A DNA stretch of 30,516 nucleotides, taken from NCBI GenBank assembly GCA_035639875.1, contig DASQXE010000055.1, positions 1-30,516 on the forward strand, given 5' to 3'. Origin of the DNA: JAIBJP01 sp035639875 (GTDB lineage Bacteria; Actinomycetota; Thermoleophilia; Gaiellales; Gaiellaceae). Every line of letters begins with the position of its first letter. Positions within the stretch are counted from its first letter, which is position 1. The notes below the pieces were generated by a model. That model searched no databases. It was given only the letters and a program-made list of their open reading frames with translations, and was not told the DNA's origin. The position numbers and the translations under genes were made by a program. Of the stretch, positions 1 through 6,328 are shown piece by piece.

Positions 1-319
1 GGAGCGCTCCCGTGGTGTCTGCGTCCAGACGTCCCACTGGCACTATGCGGCGAGCGGGGCCGACGAGGTCGACGACCGTGGGACGGGCGTGCGGATCGCG
101 CACGGTCGTGACGACGCCCGCAGGCTTGTACAGCAATACGCATGCAAGCGGTTCCGGCTTGACTGGCCGGCCGTCCACCTCCACCCGGTCGCGCGCCGAG
201 ACGTACGTCGCCAGGGCGGCAACCTCCCCGTTTACGCGCACTCTCCCGGCGCGGATGAACTCATCCGCCCCGCGCCGCGAGGCAACTCCCGCCCGCGCGA
301 GATAGGCGTTCAGGCGCAT
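1..319 (-). CDS. rluB: RluB/RsuA-family 23S/16S rRNA pseudouridine synthase (partial, N-terminal part)
   Basis: Only the first ~106 codons lie in the window; the gene runs off the left edge. Reading back from an ATG at 319, the protein starts MRLNAYLARAGVASRRGADE and shows an S4 RNA-binding domain (about residues 1-60, with the RVRVNG motif), then LLYKPAGVVTTV and the family motif GRLDADTTGALL, whose Asp is the catalytic residue in RsuA/RluB enzymes. This family isomerises a uridine in rRNA to pseudouridine. It usually lies directly downstream of scpB; here two plus-strand genes and a 61-aa gene lie between. No clear Shine-Dalgarno is visible, so the start rests on homology. Assignment to RluB rather than RsuA/RluE is inferred from scpAB proximity. 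Confidence 0.9.
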   Translation of the reverse strand, partial: MRLNAYLARAGVASRRGADEFIRAGRVRVNGEVAALATYVSARDRVEVDGRPVKPEPLACVLLYKPAGVVTTVRDPHARPTVVDLVGPARRIVPVGRLDADTTGAL

Positions 320-326
320 CCGGCCA

Positions 327-355
327 TTGTCACGCCTGCGACGAGCGCTTAGGGT
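327..355 (+). promoter_or_regulatory. Predicted promoter of the allene-oxide-cyclase-like gene
   Basis: TTGTCA (327-332) and TAGGGT (350-355) are separated by exactly 17 bases, a good match to a housekeeping sigma-70 promoter with the TANNNT type of -10 box used by many actinobacteria. Transcription would start near 362, 20 bases before the ATG at 383. Prediction from sequence only. Confidence 0.5.
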
Positions 356-382
356 CGCCCCGACCACGACGAGAGGAGAGCC

Positions 383-844
383 ATGAAGCGCTTACTTGTT
401 CTTGGCGCCCTCACTGCGGCCGTGCTCTTGACGGTCATGGTGGTTAGTGGAGGCGCCGGCACCACCGGGCGCGGCGGGAAGACGATCCACGTGATCGAAC
501 ACGCCACGAGCGACACGATCACGGACACGGGCGATCCGGGCGATTCCGTTGGAGACGTCCTCACGTTTGCGAATGACGTCTTCGATGCGAGCGATACGAC
601 CAAGGTCGGAAGCGATCAGGGCTACTGCATCCGGGTCGTGGCCGGAACCTCGTGGGAGTGCAACTACACGACATTTCTGGCTGGTGGGCAGATCACGGTC
701 GAGGGGCCGTTCTACGACGCGGCGGACAGCGTGTTCGCAATCACGGGCGGGACGGGCAAGTACCGAAACGCGCGCGGACAACTCCAGCTGAAATCCCGAA
801 ACGGCGGTACCGAGTTCGACTTCATCTTCCACGTGATTGGCTGA
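383..844 (+). CDS. Secreted allene oxide cyclase/dirigent-like beta-barrel protein
   Basis: A 153-aa protein with an N-terminal signal or anchor segment (residues 1-24, MKRLL followed by a hydrophobic run). The rest resembles the allene oxide cyclase-like/dirigent barrel: GDVLTFANDVFDASDTTKVG, then DQGYCIRV, a central strand with QITVEGPF, and FAITGGTGKYRNARGQL followed by a hydrophobic final strand EFDFIFHVIG. In this superfamily GTGKY.NA.G is the most recognisable motif. Bacterial members are mostly uncharacterised and may bind small hydrophobic ligands; no catalytic role can be claimed. An AGGAG Shine-Dalgarno (374-378) fixes the ATG. The gene is a lone plus-strand unit between rluB and scpB, with a promoter upstream and a strong hairpin directly after the stop. 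Confidence 0.85.
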   Translation: MKRLLVLGALTAAVLLTVMVVSGGAGTTGRGGKTIHVIEHATSDTITDTGDPGDSVGDVLTFANDVFDASDTTKVGSDQGYCIRVVAGTSWECNYTTFLAGGQITVEGPFYDAADSVFAITGGTGKYRNARGQLQLKSRNGGTEFDFIFHVIG

Positions 845-850
845 GTGCAA

Positions 851-872
851 GGGGCCGGGCTCGCCCGGCCCC
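851..872 (+). terminator. Perfect GC hairpin after the allene-oxide-cyclase-like gene
   Basis: GGGGCCGGGC (851-860) pairs fully with GCCCGGCCCC (863-872), beginning 7 bases after the stop codon. There is no T-run, so it is a T-less intrinsic terminator candidate. Confidence 0.6.
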
Positions 873-897
873 CTCCCATCTCGGGCATCATCCCGGC

Positions 898-1188
898 GTG
901 CCGACGTACATCTCGCTCATGAACTGGACGTCGCAGGGCATCGGCGGGTTGCCCGCCTGGCGCGACCGCGTCGAGGAGAGCGAACGCGTCATCGCCGCTC
1001 GCGGCGGCAGGCTCATAGACATCTATGTGACTCTCGGGCGCTACGACGTCGTCGAGATCTTCGAGGCGCCCGACGACGAGACCGCCTACGGCATGCTCCT
1101 CGACCTCGCGCGCCACGGAAACGTTCGGACGGAAACGCTGCGCGCATTCACCCGGGAAGAGGCCGAGGGCATCGTCAAAGGCGCCTAA
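898..1188 (+). CDS. GYD domain protein
   Basis: Starting from GTG at 898 the product is 96 aa and colinear with the GYD family: MPTYISLMNWTSQGI, a helical EESERVIAARGG segment, then IDIYVTLGRYDVVEIFEAPDD (residues ~40-60, the GxYD signature) and HGNVRTETLRAFT near the end. GYD proteins are small, ferredoxin-like-fold cytoplasmic proteins whose role is not settled. The reading frame stays open far upstream (to 652), but that part overlaps the preceding gene and lacks family similarity; the GTG at 898 gives the usual family length. The upstream hairpin (851-872) lies 25 bases before the start, so it may have its own promoter or depend on readthrough. Confidence 0.9.
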   Translation: MPTYISLMNWTSQGIGGLPAWRDRVEESERVIAARGGRLIDIYVTLGRYDVVEIFEAPDDETAYGMLLDLARHGNVRTETLRAFTREEAEGIVKGA

Positions 1189-1202
1189 GCGAACACAGCT
1201 TG

Positions 1203-1388
1203 CTAGGGCAGACGGCAGACGATTCTGCCGTCGTACTGCTTGCTGTCCGGCAGAGGTTCGGCGCGCGTCACTATGCAGGTCCCGTATCTGGTCTCGATCG
1301 CGGCGCCTTCGCCCGGGAACTCCGGCAGTTCCATTTCTTGGACGTCTTCCCAGTTCGGCCCCTGGATCGTGACAGTGAACCTGAGCAC
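1203..1388 (-). CDS. Small conserved-looking protein translationally coupled to scpB
   Basis: A 61-aa protein starting at a GTG five bases after the scpB stop codon. It begins MLRFTVTIQGPNWEDVQEME and contains EFPGEGAAIETRYGTCIVTR and DGRIVCRLP, with alternating hydrophobic residues suggesting a small beta-rich fold. No Shine-Dalgarno is visible, so coupling to scpB translation is likely. The frame continues upstream through scpB as an open alternate frame, which is not coding. No family recognised. Position at the end of lgt-scpA-scpB suggests co-transcription, not function. Confidence 0.65.
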   Translation of the reverse strand: MLRFTVTIQGPNWEDVQEMELPEFPGEGAAIETRYGTCIVTRAEPLPDSKQYDGRIVCRLP

Positions 1389-1393
1389 AGCGC

Positions 1394-1984
1394 TCAGGCG
1401 CCGCGGCGGCCGGCCACCTCTTCGAGCCGGGCGCGAAGCTCCGCGGAGTCCGCGGCGAGATCGTCGAGCCGGGGTAGCTCCGAGAGGCTCGATAACCCGA
1501 AGACGCGCTCGAAGAGCGGCGTCGTGCGGTAACGGACCGCGCCCCCGTCCTGCTCGCGGCCGGCCTCGGCGATCAGTCCGCGCTCGACGAGCCCTGCCAC
1601 GGCCGAATCGGCGGCAACCCCGCGGATGCGCGCGATCTCGGGGCGCGAGACCGGCCCGAGATACACCACGATCGCCAGTGTTTCGAGCGCCGCCTGCGAG
1701 AGGCCGCGCTGCACCGGCCGCTCGACGAGGCGGGCGCAGGCTTCGGCAGCCTCGCGCGCCGCCCGAAAGGCGTAACCGCTGGCGACATGCTCGAGCACGA
1801 TGCCACTTCTCCCCTCGCGATAGCGCGACGCCAGGAGGCCGAGGGCCGTCTCCACGCGCTCGGCGTCGTCCTCGGCGGCCGCGGCGAGCTCGTCGACGGA
1901 CAGCGGGCCGGGCGCGATGACGAGCAGCGCCTCGATCGTTCGGGCGAGCCGGTCGACCGGGTTCTCGACGAGGCGCAGACTCAT
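1394..1984 (-). CDS. scpB: Segregation and condensation protein B
   Basis: ScpB is the winged-helix kleisin-associated subunit of the bacterial SMC condensin complex (SMC-ScpA-ScpB). The 196-aa product shows two winged-helix domains: RTIEALLVIAPGPLSVDELA with RYREGRSGIVLEHVASGYAFRA, then QAALETLAIVVYLGPVSRPEIARIRGV (the most conserved ScpB segment) and LVERGLIAEAGR with RYRTTPLFERVFGL. I chose the ATG at 1984 because it overlaps the scpA stop as ATGA, a standard coupling arrangement; an ATG four codons upstream (1996) is possible. Length is normal for the family. Confidence 0.95.
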   Translation of the reverse strand: MSLRLVENPVDRLARTIEALLVIAPGPLSVDELAAAAEDDAERVETALGLLASRYREGRSGIVLEHVASGYAFRAAREAAEACARLVERPVQRGLSQAALETLAIVVYLGPVSRPEIARIRGVAADSAVAGLVERGLIAEAGREQDGGAVRYRTTPLFERVFGLSSLSELPRLDDLAADSAELRARLEEVAGRRGA

Positions 1985-2709
1985 GCCGCGTTCCATACCG
2001 TGATGGGCTCGAAGGGGGCGGCCTGGCCGAGCTTGACCTCGCCTCCTTTCCGCAATTCGAGCAGGGCGAGAAAGGCGACTGCCTGCTCGACGCGCGAAAG
2101 CGATCGCACCTCATGGTCGAAGACGAAGCGCGGGCGGCGACGGAGAACGGCGCGAAAGCGCTCGAGGAACACCGACACCGGCGGGAACTGGAGCGCGAGG
2201 TGTCGAAGCGACGGCTCCGGGGGTTCGGCGGCCAGCGCGCGGAGAGCCGCTGCCAGCGCGGCTGGGTCCTGCGGCGGGAGGGGCCGCTCGACGACAGGCT
2301 GAAGCGGTGCGGGCCCGAGGCGGAAGTAGCGGTCGGACTCGGCCGCCAAGCGGTCCTCCAACCACTCGGCAGCGGCCTTGAACCTCCGGTAAAGGGCGAG
2401 GCGCTCGGCCAGTTCGCCCGCCGCCTCCTCGGGATCCAGCTCCTCGAACGGCGAGTTCTCCTCGTCGGGAAAGAGCGCGCGAGCCTTGAGCTCGAGCAGC
2501 GCGGCGATGAGGACGAGAAATTCCCCGCAGGCCTCGAGGTCGGCCGCGTCCCGCTCCGCGAAGCGCTCGACGAAGGCTGCGACCACGCTTGCCACCTCGA
2601 CGTCGCCGAGCTCGAGCTCATCCTTGAGGACGAGCGTCAGGAGGAGGTCGAACGGTCCCTCGAAAGCGTCGAGATCGAGGTCGAGGTCTCGAACCGCGAC
2701 GGCGGTCAT
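1981..2709 (-). CDS. scpA: Segregation and condensation protein A (kleisin)
   Basis: ScpA is the kleisin that bridges SMC heads and binds ScpB in chromosome condensation. The 242-aa product has the family N-terminus (LDAFEGPFDLLLTLV at residues ~13-27), the helix with EFLVLIAALLELKARALFPDEE, and the C-terminal winged-helix part ending EVRSLSRVEQAVAFLALLELRKGGEVKLGQAAPFEPITV, which in the family contacts the SMC cap. Starts at ATG 2709, 16 bases after the lgt stop, and ends overlapping scpB by 4 bases. Confidence 0.96.
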   Translation of the reverse strand: MTAVAVRDLDLDLDAFEGPFDLLLTLVLKDELELGDVEVASVVAAFVERFAERDAADLEACGEFLVLIAALLELKARALFPDEENSPFEELDPEEAAGELAERLALYRRFKAAAEWLEDRLAAESDRYFRLGPAPLQPVVERPLPPQDPAALAAALRALAAEPPEPSLRHLALQFPPVSVFLERFRAVLRRRPRFVFDHEVRSLSRVEQAVAFLALLELRKGGEVKLGQAAPFEPITVWNAA

Positions 2710-2725
2710 GCGACGAACCCTAGCC

Positions 2726-3598
2726 CTAGCGGCGGACGCGGCCTTTCGGCAGCGCCATCGCCGGACCTTTCGGGATCTCGGCCACCTTGCGAGGGCGTTT
2801 CGGTTCGTCGCTTCGCCGCTGCGACCACCAGAAGACGACGAGCGAGACGGCTAAGAGCCCGACGGAGACATAGAAGTTCAGGCGGAGGCCGAAGTACTTG
2901 TGCGAAGGATCGATCCGCAGGGTCTCCTCGAATGAGCGAAACGCCGTGTACCAGGCGACGTAGAGCGCGAACAGGCCCGGCGGCCGGATGCGAAAGCGGC
3001 GGTCGATGAGGAGGAGCACGCCGACCCCGAGGAAATTCCACAGGGACTCGTACAGAAACGTCGGGTGGAACATGTCGAAGTTCACGTACTGCGCTGGTCG
3101 GTTCTGGACGTCGATCTCGAGGCCCCACGGCAGGTTCGTCGGCTTGCCGAAGAGCTCCTGATTGAAGTAGTTGCCCCACCGCCCGATCGCCTGCGCGAGC
3201 AGCAGGCCAGGCGCGACTGCATCCATGAACGCATAGACGGAGTTGCCCGAGCGGCGCACTACGACCGCGCCCACGAGGACACCGCCCGCAATCCCGCCCC
3301 ACACCCCCAAGCCACCCCTCCAGATCTCGAACACGCCCTGCCACTTGGGATCCGGCACCTCGCTCCAGCTCGTGATGACGTGGTAGAGGCGCGCGCCGAC
3401 GACGCCGCCGGCGACACCCCACATGGCTACGCGGAAGACGAGGTCCCAGTCGCCACCTCGCCGCGTCCAGCGCACCCCCGTGAGCCAGACCGCGGCCAGG
3501 ATTCCCAGCAGGAGCATGACGCCGTATGCGTGCAACGCCACGCCTCCGACGTGGACCTCGCCGCTCGACGGGCTCGGAATCGAGGCGACGAAGGGCAC
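2726..3598 (-). CDS. lgt: Prolipoprotein diacylglyceryl transferase
   Basis: Lgt moves the diacylglyceryl group of phosphatidylglycerol onto the lipobox cysteine of prolipoproteins at the cytoplasmic membrane. The product (290 aa from the GTG at 3598) starts with the family-typical ASIPSPSSGEVHVGGVALHA, has about seven membrane segments, and carries the Lgt signature GRWGNYFNQELFG at residues 139-151 and HPTFLYES at 178-185, plus the conserved AFRSFEETLR at 219-228. The start is uncertain: a TTG at 3649, with GGAGG two bases away, would add a basic 17-residue extension not expected before this periplasm-facing N-terminus. First gene of lgt-scpA-scpB and divergent from the ArsR-SRPBCC gene; the intervening operator could affect both. 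Confidence 0.95.
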   Translation of the reverse strand: MPFVASIPSPSSGEVHVGGVALHAYGVMLLLGILAAVWLTGVRWTRRGGDWDLVFRVAMWGVAGGVVGARLYHVITSWSEVPDPKWQGVFEIWRGGLGVWGGIAGGVLVGAVVVRRSGNSVYAFMDAVAPGLLLAQAIGRWGNYFNQELFGKPTNLPWGLEIDVQNRPAQYVNFDMFHPTFLYESLWNFLGVGVLLLIDRRFRIRPPGLFALYVAWYTAFRSFEETLRIDPSHKYFGLRLNFYVSVGLLAVSLVVFWWSQRRSDEPKRPRKVAEIPKGPAMALPKGRVRR

Positions 3599-3659
3599 GC
3601 CGAAAGTGTGAAGGACGCGGCGGCGCTCACGCTTCGGCAACCGTCTCAAGGCCTCCGAA

Positions 3660-3689
3660 TTGACATGTGACTAAAGCGTCACATATAGT
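3660..3689 (+). promoter_or_regulatory. Promoter of the ArsR-SRPBCC gene
   Basis: TTGACA (3660-3665), an 18-base spacer and TATAGT (3684-3689) form a near-consensus promoter. Transcription should begin about 3696-3697, at or one base before the ATG, so the mRNA would be leaderless. The spacer contains the operator palindrome. Confidence 0.7.
3665..3684 (+). promoter_or_regulatory. Operator palindrome for the ArsR-type regulator
   Basis: ATGTGAC (3665-3671) and GTCACAT (3678-3684) form a perfect 7-bp inverted repeat with a 6-base spacer. It lies between the -35 and -10 boxes, so a bound repressor would block RNA polymerase directly. Most likely ligand: the downstream ArsR-like protein (autoregulation); this is inferred from position. 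Confidence 0.65.
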
Positions 3690-3696
3690 CGAGAGC

Positions 3697-4458
3697 ATGG
3701 ACGAGGTGTTCAAAGCCCTTGCCGGCCCGACGCGGCGGAGGATCCTCGACGAGCTCTTTCGCGAGGATGGCCAAACCGTCAGCGCTCTCGAAGCGCGCTT
3801 CCCGATGACGCGGTTCGGCGTCATGCGTCATCTGAAGCAACTCGAGGACGCAGGCCTGATCGTCACCAAGCGGCGAGGACGCGAGAAGCTGCATTACCTG
3901 AACCCCGTCCCGATCCGGCTCGTCCACGACCGCTGGGTGAGCAAATACGCCGAGCCCTGGGCCTCCACGCTCAGCGAGCTCAAGACCCGATTGGAGGGGA
4001 ACATGGAGAAGGTCTTTGAGATCTACATCAAGACGACGCCCGAGCGGCTCTGGGAGGCGATCACCGATCCCGAGCTGCGCGCGAAGTACTCCTTCGGCGT
4101 CGGCATCCAGTCCGACTGGACGGAAGGATCGAGCTACACCGCCGTGCATCCGAGCGCCGGTGGCCCGATCTCCGAGGGCGAGAACCTCGAGGTCGACCCG
4201 CCGCACCGGCTCGTCCAGAGCTTCCGCGCTCTGTGGAGCGACGACGTCAAGAACGAAGGCACCTCGCGCGTCACCTGGGAGATCGACCCGATTGGCGACG
4301 ATTCGTGCCGCCTGCGCGTGACGCATGACCAGTTGCGGGAGGGCGCAAACGACGAGCTCTACGGCGGTTGGCCGATGATCCTCTCCGGCTTGAAGACGCT
4401 GCTCGAGACGGGCGAGCTCCTGACCACGCCCGGGTCCCTGATGTACGCAACGAGCTAG
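3697..4458 (+). CDS. ArsR-family HTH regulator fused to an AHSA1/SRPBCC domain
   Basis: A 253-aa two-domain protein. Residues ~1-90 are an ArsR/SmtB-type winged helix: FKALAGPTRRRILDELF, then FPMTRFGVMRHLKQLEDAGLIVTKRRGREKLHYLNP, the recognition helix plus wing. Residues ~100-245 are an AHSA1-like SRPBCC fold: EIYIKTTPERLWEAITDPELRAKY, EGENLEVDPPHRLVQSF, GWPMILSGLKTLLETGE. ArsR-SRPBCC fusions are known in actinobacteria; the SRPBCC pocket probably binds a hydrophobic effector, which is inference. No metal-binding ELCV-CD motif is present. The upstream in-frame GTG at 3667 lies inside the promoter, so the ATG at 3697 (leaderless) is preferred. Monocistronic; ends before a large hairpin shared with the convergent gene. 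Confidence 0.92.
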   Translation: MDEVFKALAGPTRRRILDELFREDGQTVSALEARFPMTRFGVMRHLKQLEDAGLIVTKRRGREKLHYLNPVPIRLVHDRWVSKYAEPWASTLSELKTRLEGNMEKVFEIYIKTTPERLWEAITDPELRAKYSFGVGIQSDWTEGSSYTAVHPSAGGPISEGENLEVDPPHRLVQSFRALWSDDVKNEGTSRVTWEIDPIGDDSCRLRVTHDQLREGANDELYGGWPMILSGLKTLLETGELLTTPGSLMYATS

Positions 4459-4477
4459 AGGAAGACGCTTACATCCG

Positions 4478-4546
4478 CTAGCGCTCTGGGGCGGGCTTCG
4501 CAAAGCCGGGCTTGGCCCGGCCGCGTCCGCCGTCCAGAGTCGCTAG
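4478..4546. terminator. Two-level hairpin between convergent genes
   Basis: Inner stem GCCGGGC (4505-4511)/GCCCGGC (4515-4521) lies within an outer inverted repeat, CTAGCGCTCTGG (4478-4489) against CCAGAGTCGCTAG (4534-4546), which pairs with one bulged base. The outer arm covers the stop codon of the minus-strand gene ending at 4543. Probable bidirectional terminator. Confidence 0.5.
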
Positions 4547-4788
4547 AGGAGGATCTGGACGGCGGTGTCCATTGGACAACCGCATCGCAGCAGATCCATC
4601 GCGAGATGCAGATCGACGTAGCTGCGCTCTGCGAGCTCGCGCGCCGTCGCGGGCGCGTAACCGACGCGCTCGAGCTCCTCCTCGCGCCAGACGAGGACGC
4701 GCTCGGCCTCCGCGTCGAAATCAAGCTCCAGGTCCGCCGCGATCATGTACGTAGATTCGGTCGCGGCGGACCCGCGGTTGTCCCCCAT
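4543..4788 (-). CDS. Small acidic protein of unknown function
   Basis: 81 aa from the ATG at 4788, or 67 aa from an internal ATG at 4746 (MIAADLELDFDAEAERVLVW). Acidic and helical, with WREEELERVGYAPATARELAERSYVDLHLAMDLLRCGCPMDTAVQILL. No signal peptide or membrane segment. The C-terminal pattern, a helix ending in a CGC motif then a short amphipathic helix, may be a small helical DNA- or protein-binding fold; no family recognised. It begins 20 bases after the anti-sigma-like gene stop on the same strand and may be part of the sigma/anti-sigma operon. Neither start has a clear Shine-Dalgarno. Confidence 0.6.
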   Translation of the reverse strand: MGDNRGSAATESTYMIAADLELDFDAEAERVLVWREEELERVGYAPATARELAERSYVDLHLAMDLLRCGCPMDTAVQILL

Positions 4789-4808
4789 CCGGTTGATTTT
4801 GGAGTCCG

Positions 4809-5555
4809 TTAACGCACCGAGCGGGCGATCTTCAGCGCCTCTGACCGATTAATGTCCGCCTCCAGACGGAGGGTGATCGGACCGCGTTCCCAGATGAGCG
4901 TGTTTCCCGCCAGGCGAACGAGCTCCTGGCGGAATTGCCCGTACGTGTCCATGTACGTGAACTCGTGCGGCGCGCCTGAGAGCCAGTAGCCCTCTTGCCT
5001 GCCGATCCGCACCGACTCGATTCTCGTGCCTACAGCCGCCTTCTTGAAGATCACGTCGTGGACGCGCGCCCTGAACTCGGTGAAGAGGACCCGCGGGTGC
5101 TCGAGCGTCCCGTACACGAAGGAGACCATTCCGCCCGGCGGCGTGTCTTGGAAGTAGATGCCGTCCGGATCGCCGAGCGCCTTGGGAACGACGACCTTGA
5201 AGTCGGCCCGTCGGCGCGCTTCGTCGAGCGAGACCTTCTCGCCCACGAACAGCTTGTTGAAGTGGCGCTGGATGGGCACCGTCGGGAGCTCGTTCACTCG
5301 CTCGATGGTGACCCCGCGAAGATGGAAGAAGCGAAGAATGGCTGCGCGCGTCTGCGGCACGGCCATCACCGCGCCGATCGCAACCGCGAGGACCGCCAAC
5401 GCGACCAATAGGCGGGCCTTGTAGGGACGCAGGATGCCCCACCGACGAACGGGCTGCTCCGCGAGCCGCTGCCGGACCCGCGTGGCGATATCGGGAGTGG
5501 CCGGAAACTCGACGCTCCGGCCGAGGTCGAGAAGTGCAAGCTCGAGTTCAGGCAT
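4809..5555 (-). CDS. Membrane anti-sigma-factor-like protein
   Basis: 248 aa. An N-terminal cytoplasmic part (1-46, ALLDLGRSVEFPATPDIATRVRQRLAEQ) is followed by one membrane segment (about 48-66) and an extracytoplasmic domain of ~180 residues with VPIQRHFNKLFVGEKVSLDEARRRADFKVVVP, GMVSFVYGT, and a C-terminal ITLRLEADINRSEALKIARSVR. The extracytoplasmic part resembles DUF4367-like domains found next to ECF sigma genes. The zinc-binding HxxxCxxC motif of ZAS anti-sigma factors is absent. Start ATG at 5555 overlaps the end of the sigma gene by 8 bases, indicating coupled translation. The role (holding the sigma factor at the membrane until a signal arrives) is inferred from context and topology. 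Confidence 0.75.
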   Translation of the reverse strand: MPELELALLDLGRSVEFPATPDIATRVRQRLAEQPVRRWGILRPYKARLLVALAVLAVAIGAVMAVPQTRAAILRFFHLRGVTIERVNELPTVPIQRHFNKLFVGEKVSLDEARRRADFKVVVPKALGDPDGIYFQDTPPGGMVSFVYGTLEHPRVLFTEFRARVHDVIFKKAAVGTRIESVRIGRQEGYWLSGAPHEFTYMDTYGQFRQELVRLAGNTLIWERGPITLRLEADINRSEALKIARSVR

Positions 5556-6111
5556 ACGCTTTCTCCCCCATCTGCGCGCGCAGCCGTTCGAGCGCGCGCG
5601 AGAGCCTCGATTTCACGGTGCCGCGTTTCCAGCCGAGCGTCGCAGCGGTCTCCTCCTCGGAGAGCTCGAGGAAATAGCGGCAGGCGATCACGAGCCGGTC
5701 CTCTTCGCGCAGACCGTTGACGGCGGCGAGCAGCTCCTCATGCTGCTCGCCTGAGAGGATCGCCGCCTCGGGGGAGGGGGCCGCCTCCCCCAAGGGAGCG
5801 TCCGCAGCCGACCGCATGACGAGCGCGGCCCGCCGGCCCGCGGACCTGCGGCGGTTGCGAGCTTCGTTGGCGACGATCTGGAGGATCCAGGGACGAAAGG
5901 GCGCCCCGGGTCGAAAGCGGCGCAGCGCGTAGAACGCCTTCACGAACCCCTCCTGCGCCGAGTCCTCGGCCTCGGCCGCGCTTCCGACGATGAGGTACGC
6001 AGTCCGAAACGCGATCCCCTGATATGCCTGCACGAGGTCTCCATAGGCGGCTTGATCGCCTCGTTTCGCCCGTTCGACGAGCTCTGATTCCTGTAGTGGA
6101 CGGCCCTCCAC
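5548..6111 (-). CDS. ECF-type RNA polymerase sigma-70 factor
   Basis: 187 aa from GTG at 6111. Sigma region 2 covers ~residues 12-90 (RAKRGDQAAYGDLVQAYQ, AEDSAQEGFVKAFYAL, PFRPWILQIVANEARNRRR) and region 4 the last ~60 residues (LREEDRLVIACRYFLELSEEETAATLGWKRGTVKSRLSRALERLR). Regions 1 and 3 are absent, as in ECF factors. An AAGAGAG two bases before the GTG may act as a weak ribosome site. An ECF-like promoter lies just upstream, suggesting autoregulation, and the following gene encodes a membrane partner. The regulon and signal are unknown. Confidence 0.93.
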   Translation of the reverse strand: MEGRPLQESELVERAKRGDQAAYGDLVQAYQGIAFRTAYLIVGSAAEAEDSAQEGFVKAFYALRRFRPGAPFRPWILQIVANEARNRRRSAGRRAALVMRSAADAPLGEAAPSPEAAILSGEQHEELLAAVNGLREEDRLVIACRYFLELSEEETAATLGWKRGTVKSRLSRALERLRAQMGEKAYA

Positions 6112-6120
6112 TGCTCTCTT

Positions 6121-6148
6121 CTACACCTTCGAAAGCGTGGAGGTTCCC
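6121..6148 (-). promoter_or_regulatory. ECF-type promoter, probable sigma autoregulation
   Basis: On the minus strand GGGAACCT (6148-6141) is followed, after about 16 bases from the AAC, by GTGTAG (6126-6121). The GGAAC element is the classic ECF -35 core; the -10 part is less certain. It precedes the sigma gene start (6111) by ten bases. Confidence 0.45.
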
Positions 6149-6265
6149 AGGAGGGATTGCGTTAAGCCGGCGCGTCTAGCTCCTCGTAGTCGCGCGGGCG
6201 AATCCGTCCGTCAGAACGCGCGTCACGAGCGTGCCGACGTCGCGGCCGAAAACGAACTCCCGCGT

Positions 6266-6295
6266 TTGGAGGGCGGTGCGACGAGGCGTTAGGCT
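6266..6295 (+). promoter_or_regulatory. Predicted promoter of the BON-domain gene
   Basis: TTGGAG (6266-6271), an 18-base spacer and TAGGCT (6290-6295). The -10 resembles TAGGGT found before the gene at 383. Start of transcription would be near 6302, 27 bases before the ATG. Confidence 0.35.
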
Positions 6296-6328
6296 CGCAC
6301 GGACCCGCTCCGACCCGGAGGTTCCGCC

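Noticed and set aside
652..897. Upstream extension of the GYD frame
   Set aside because: Overlaps the barrel gene in another frame and has no similarity to the family; the GTG at 898 fits.
1392..2621. Long open minus-strand frame over scpA and scpB
   Set aside because: Arg/Ser/Pro-rich, overlaps scpA/scpB in another frame; only its last 61 codons (from GTG 1388) look like a gene.
6176..6328. Protein-like tail (FVFGRDVGTLVTRVL) on the minus strand before the BON gene
   Set aside because: No plausible start; the rest of that frame is antisense to the BON gene. Treated as chance or a relic too short to call.
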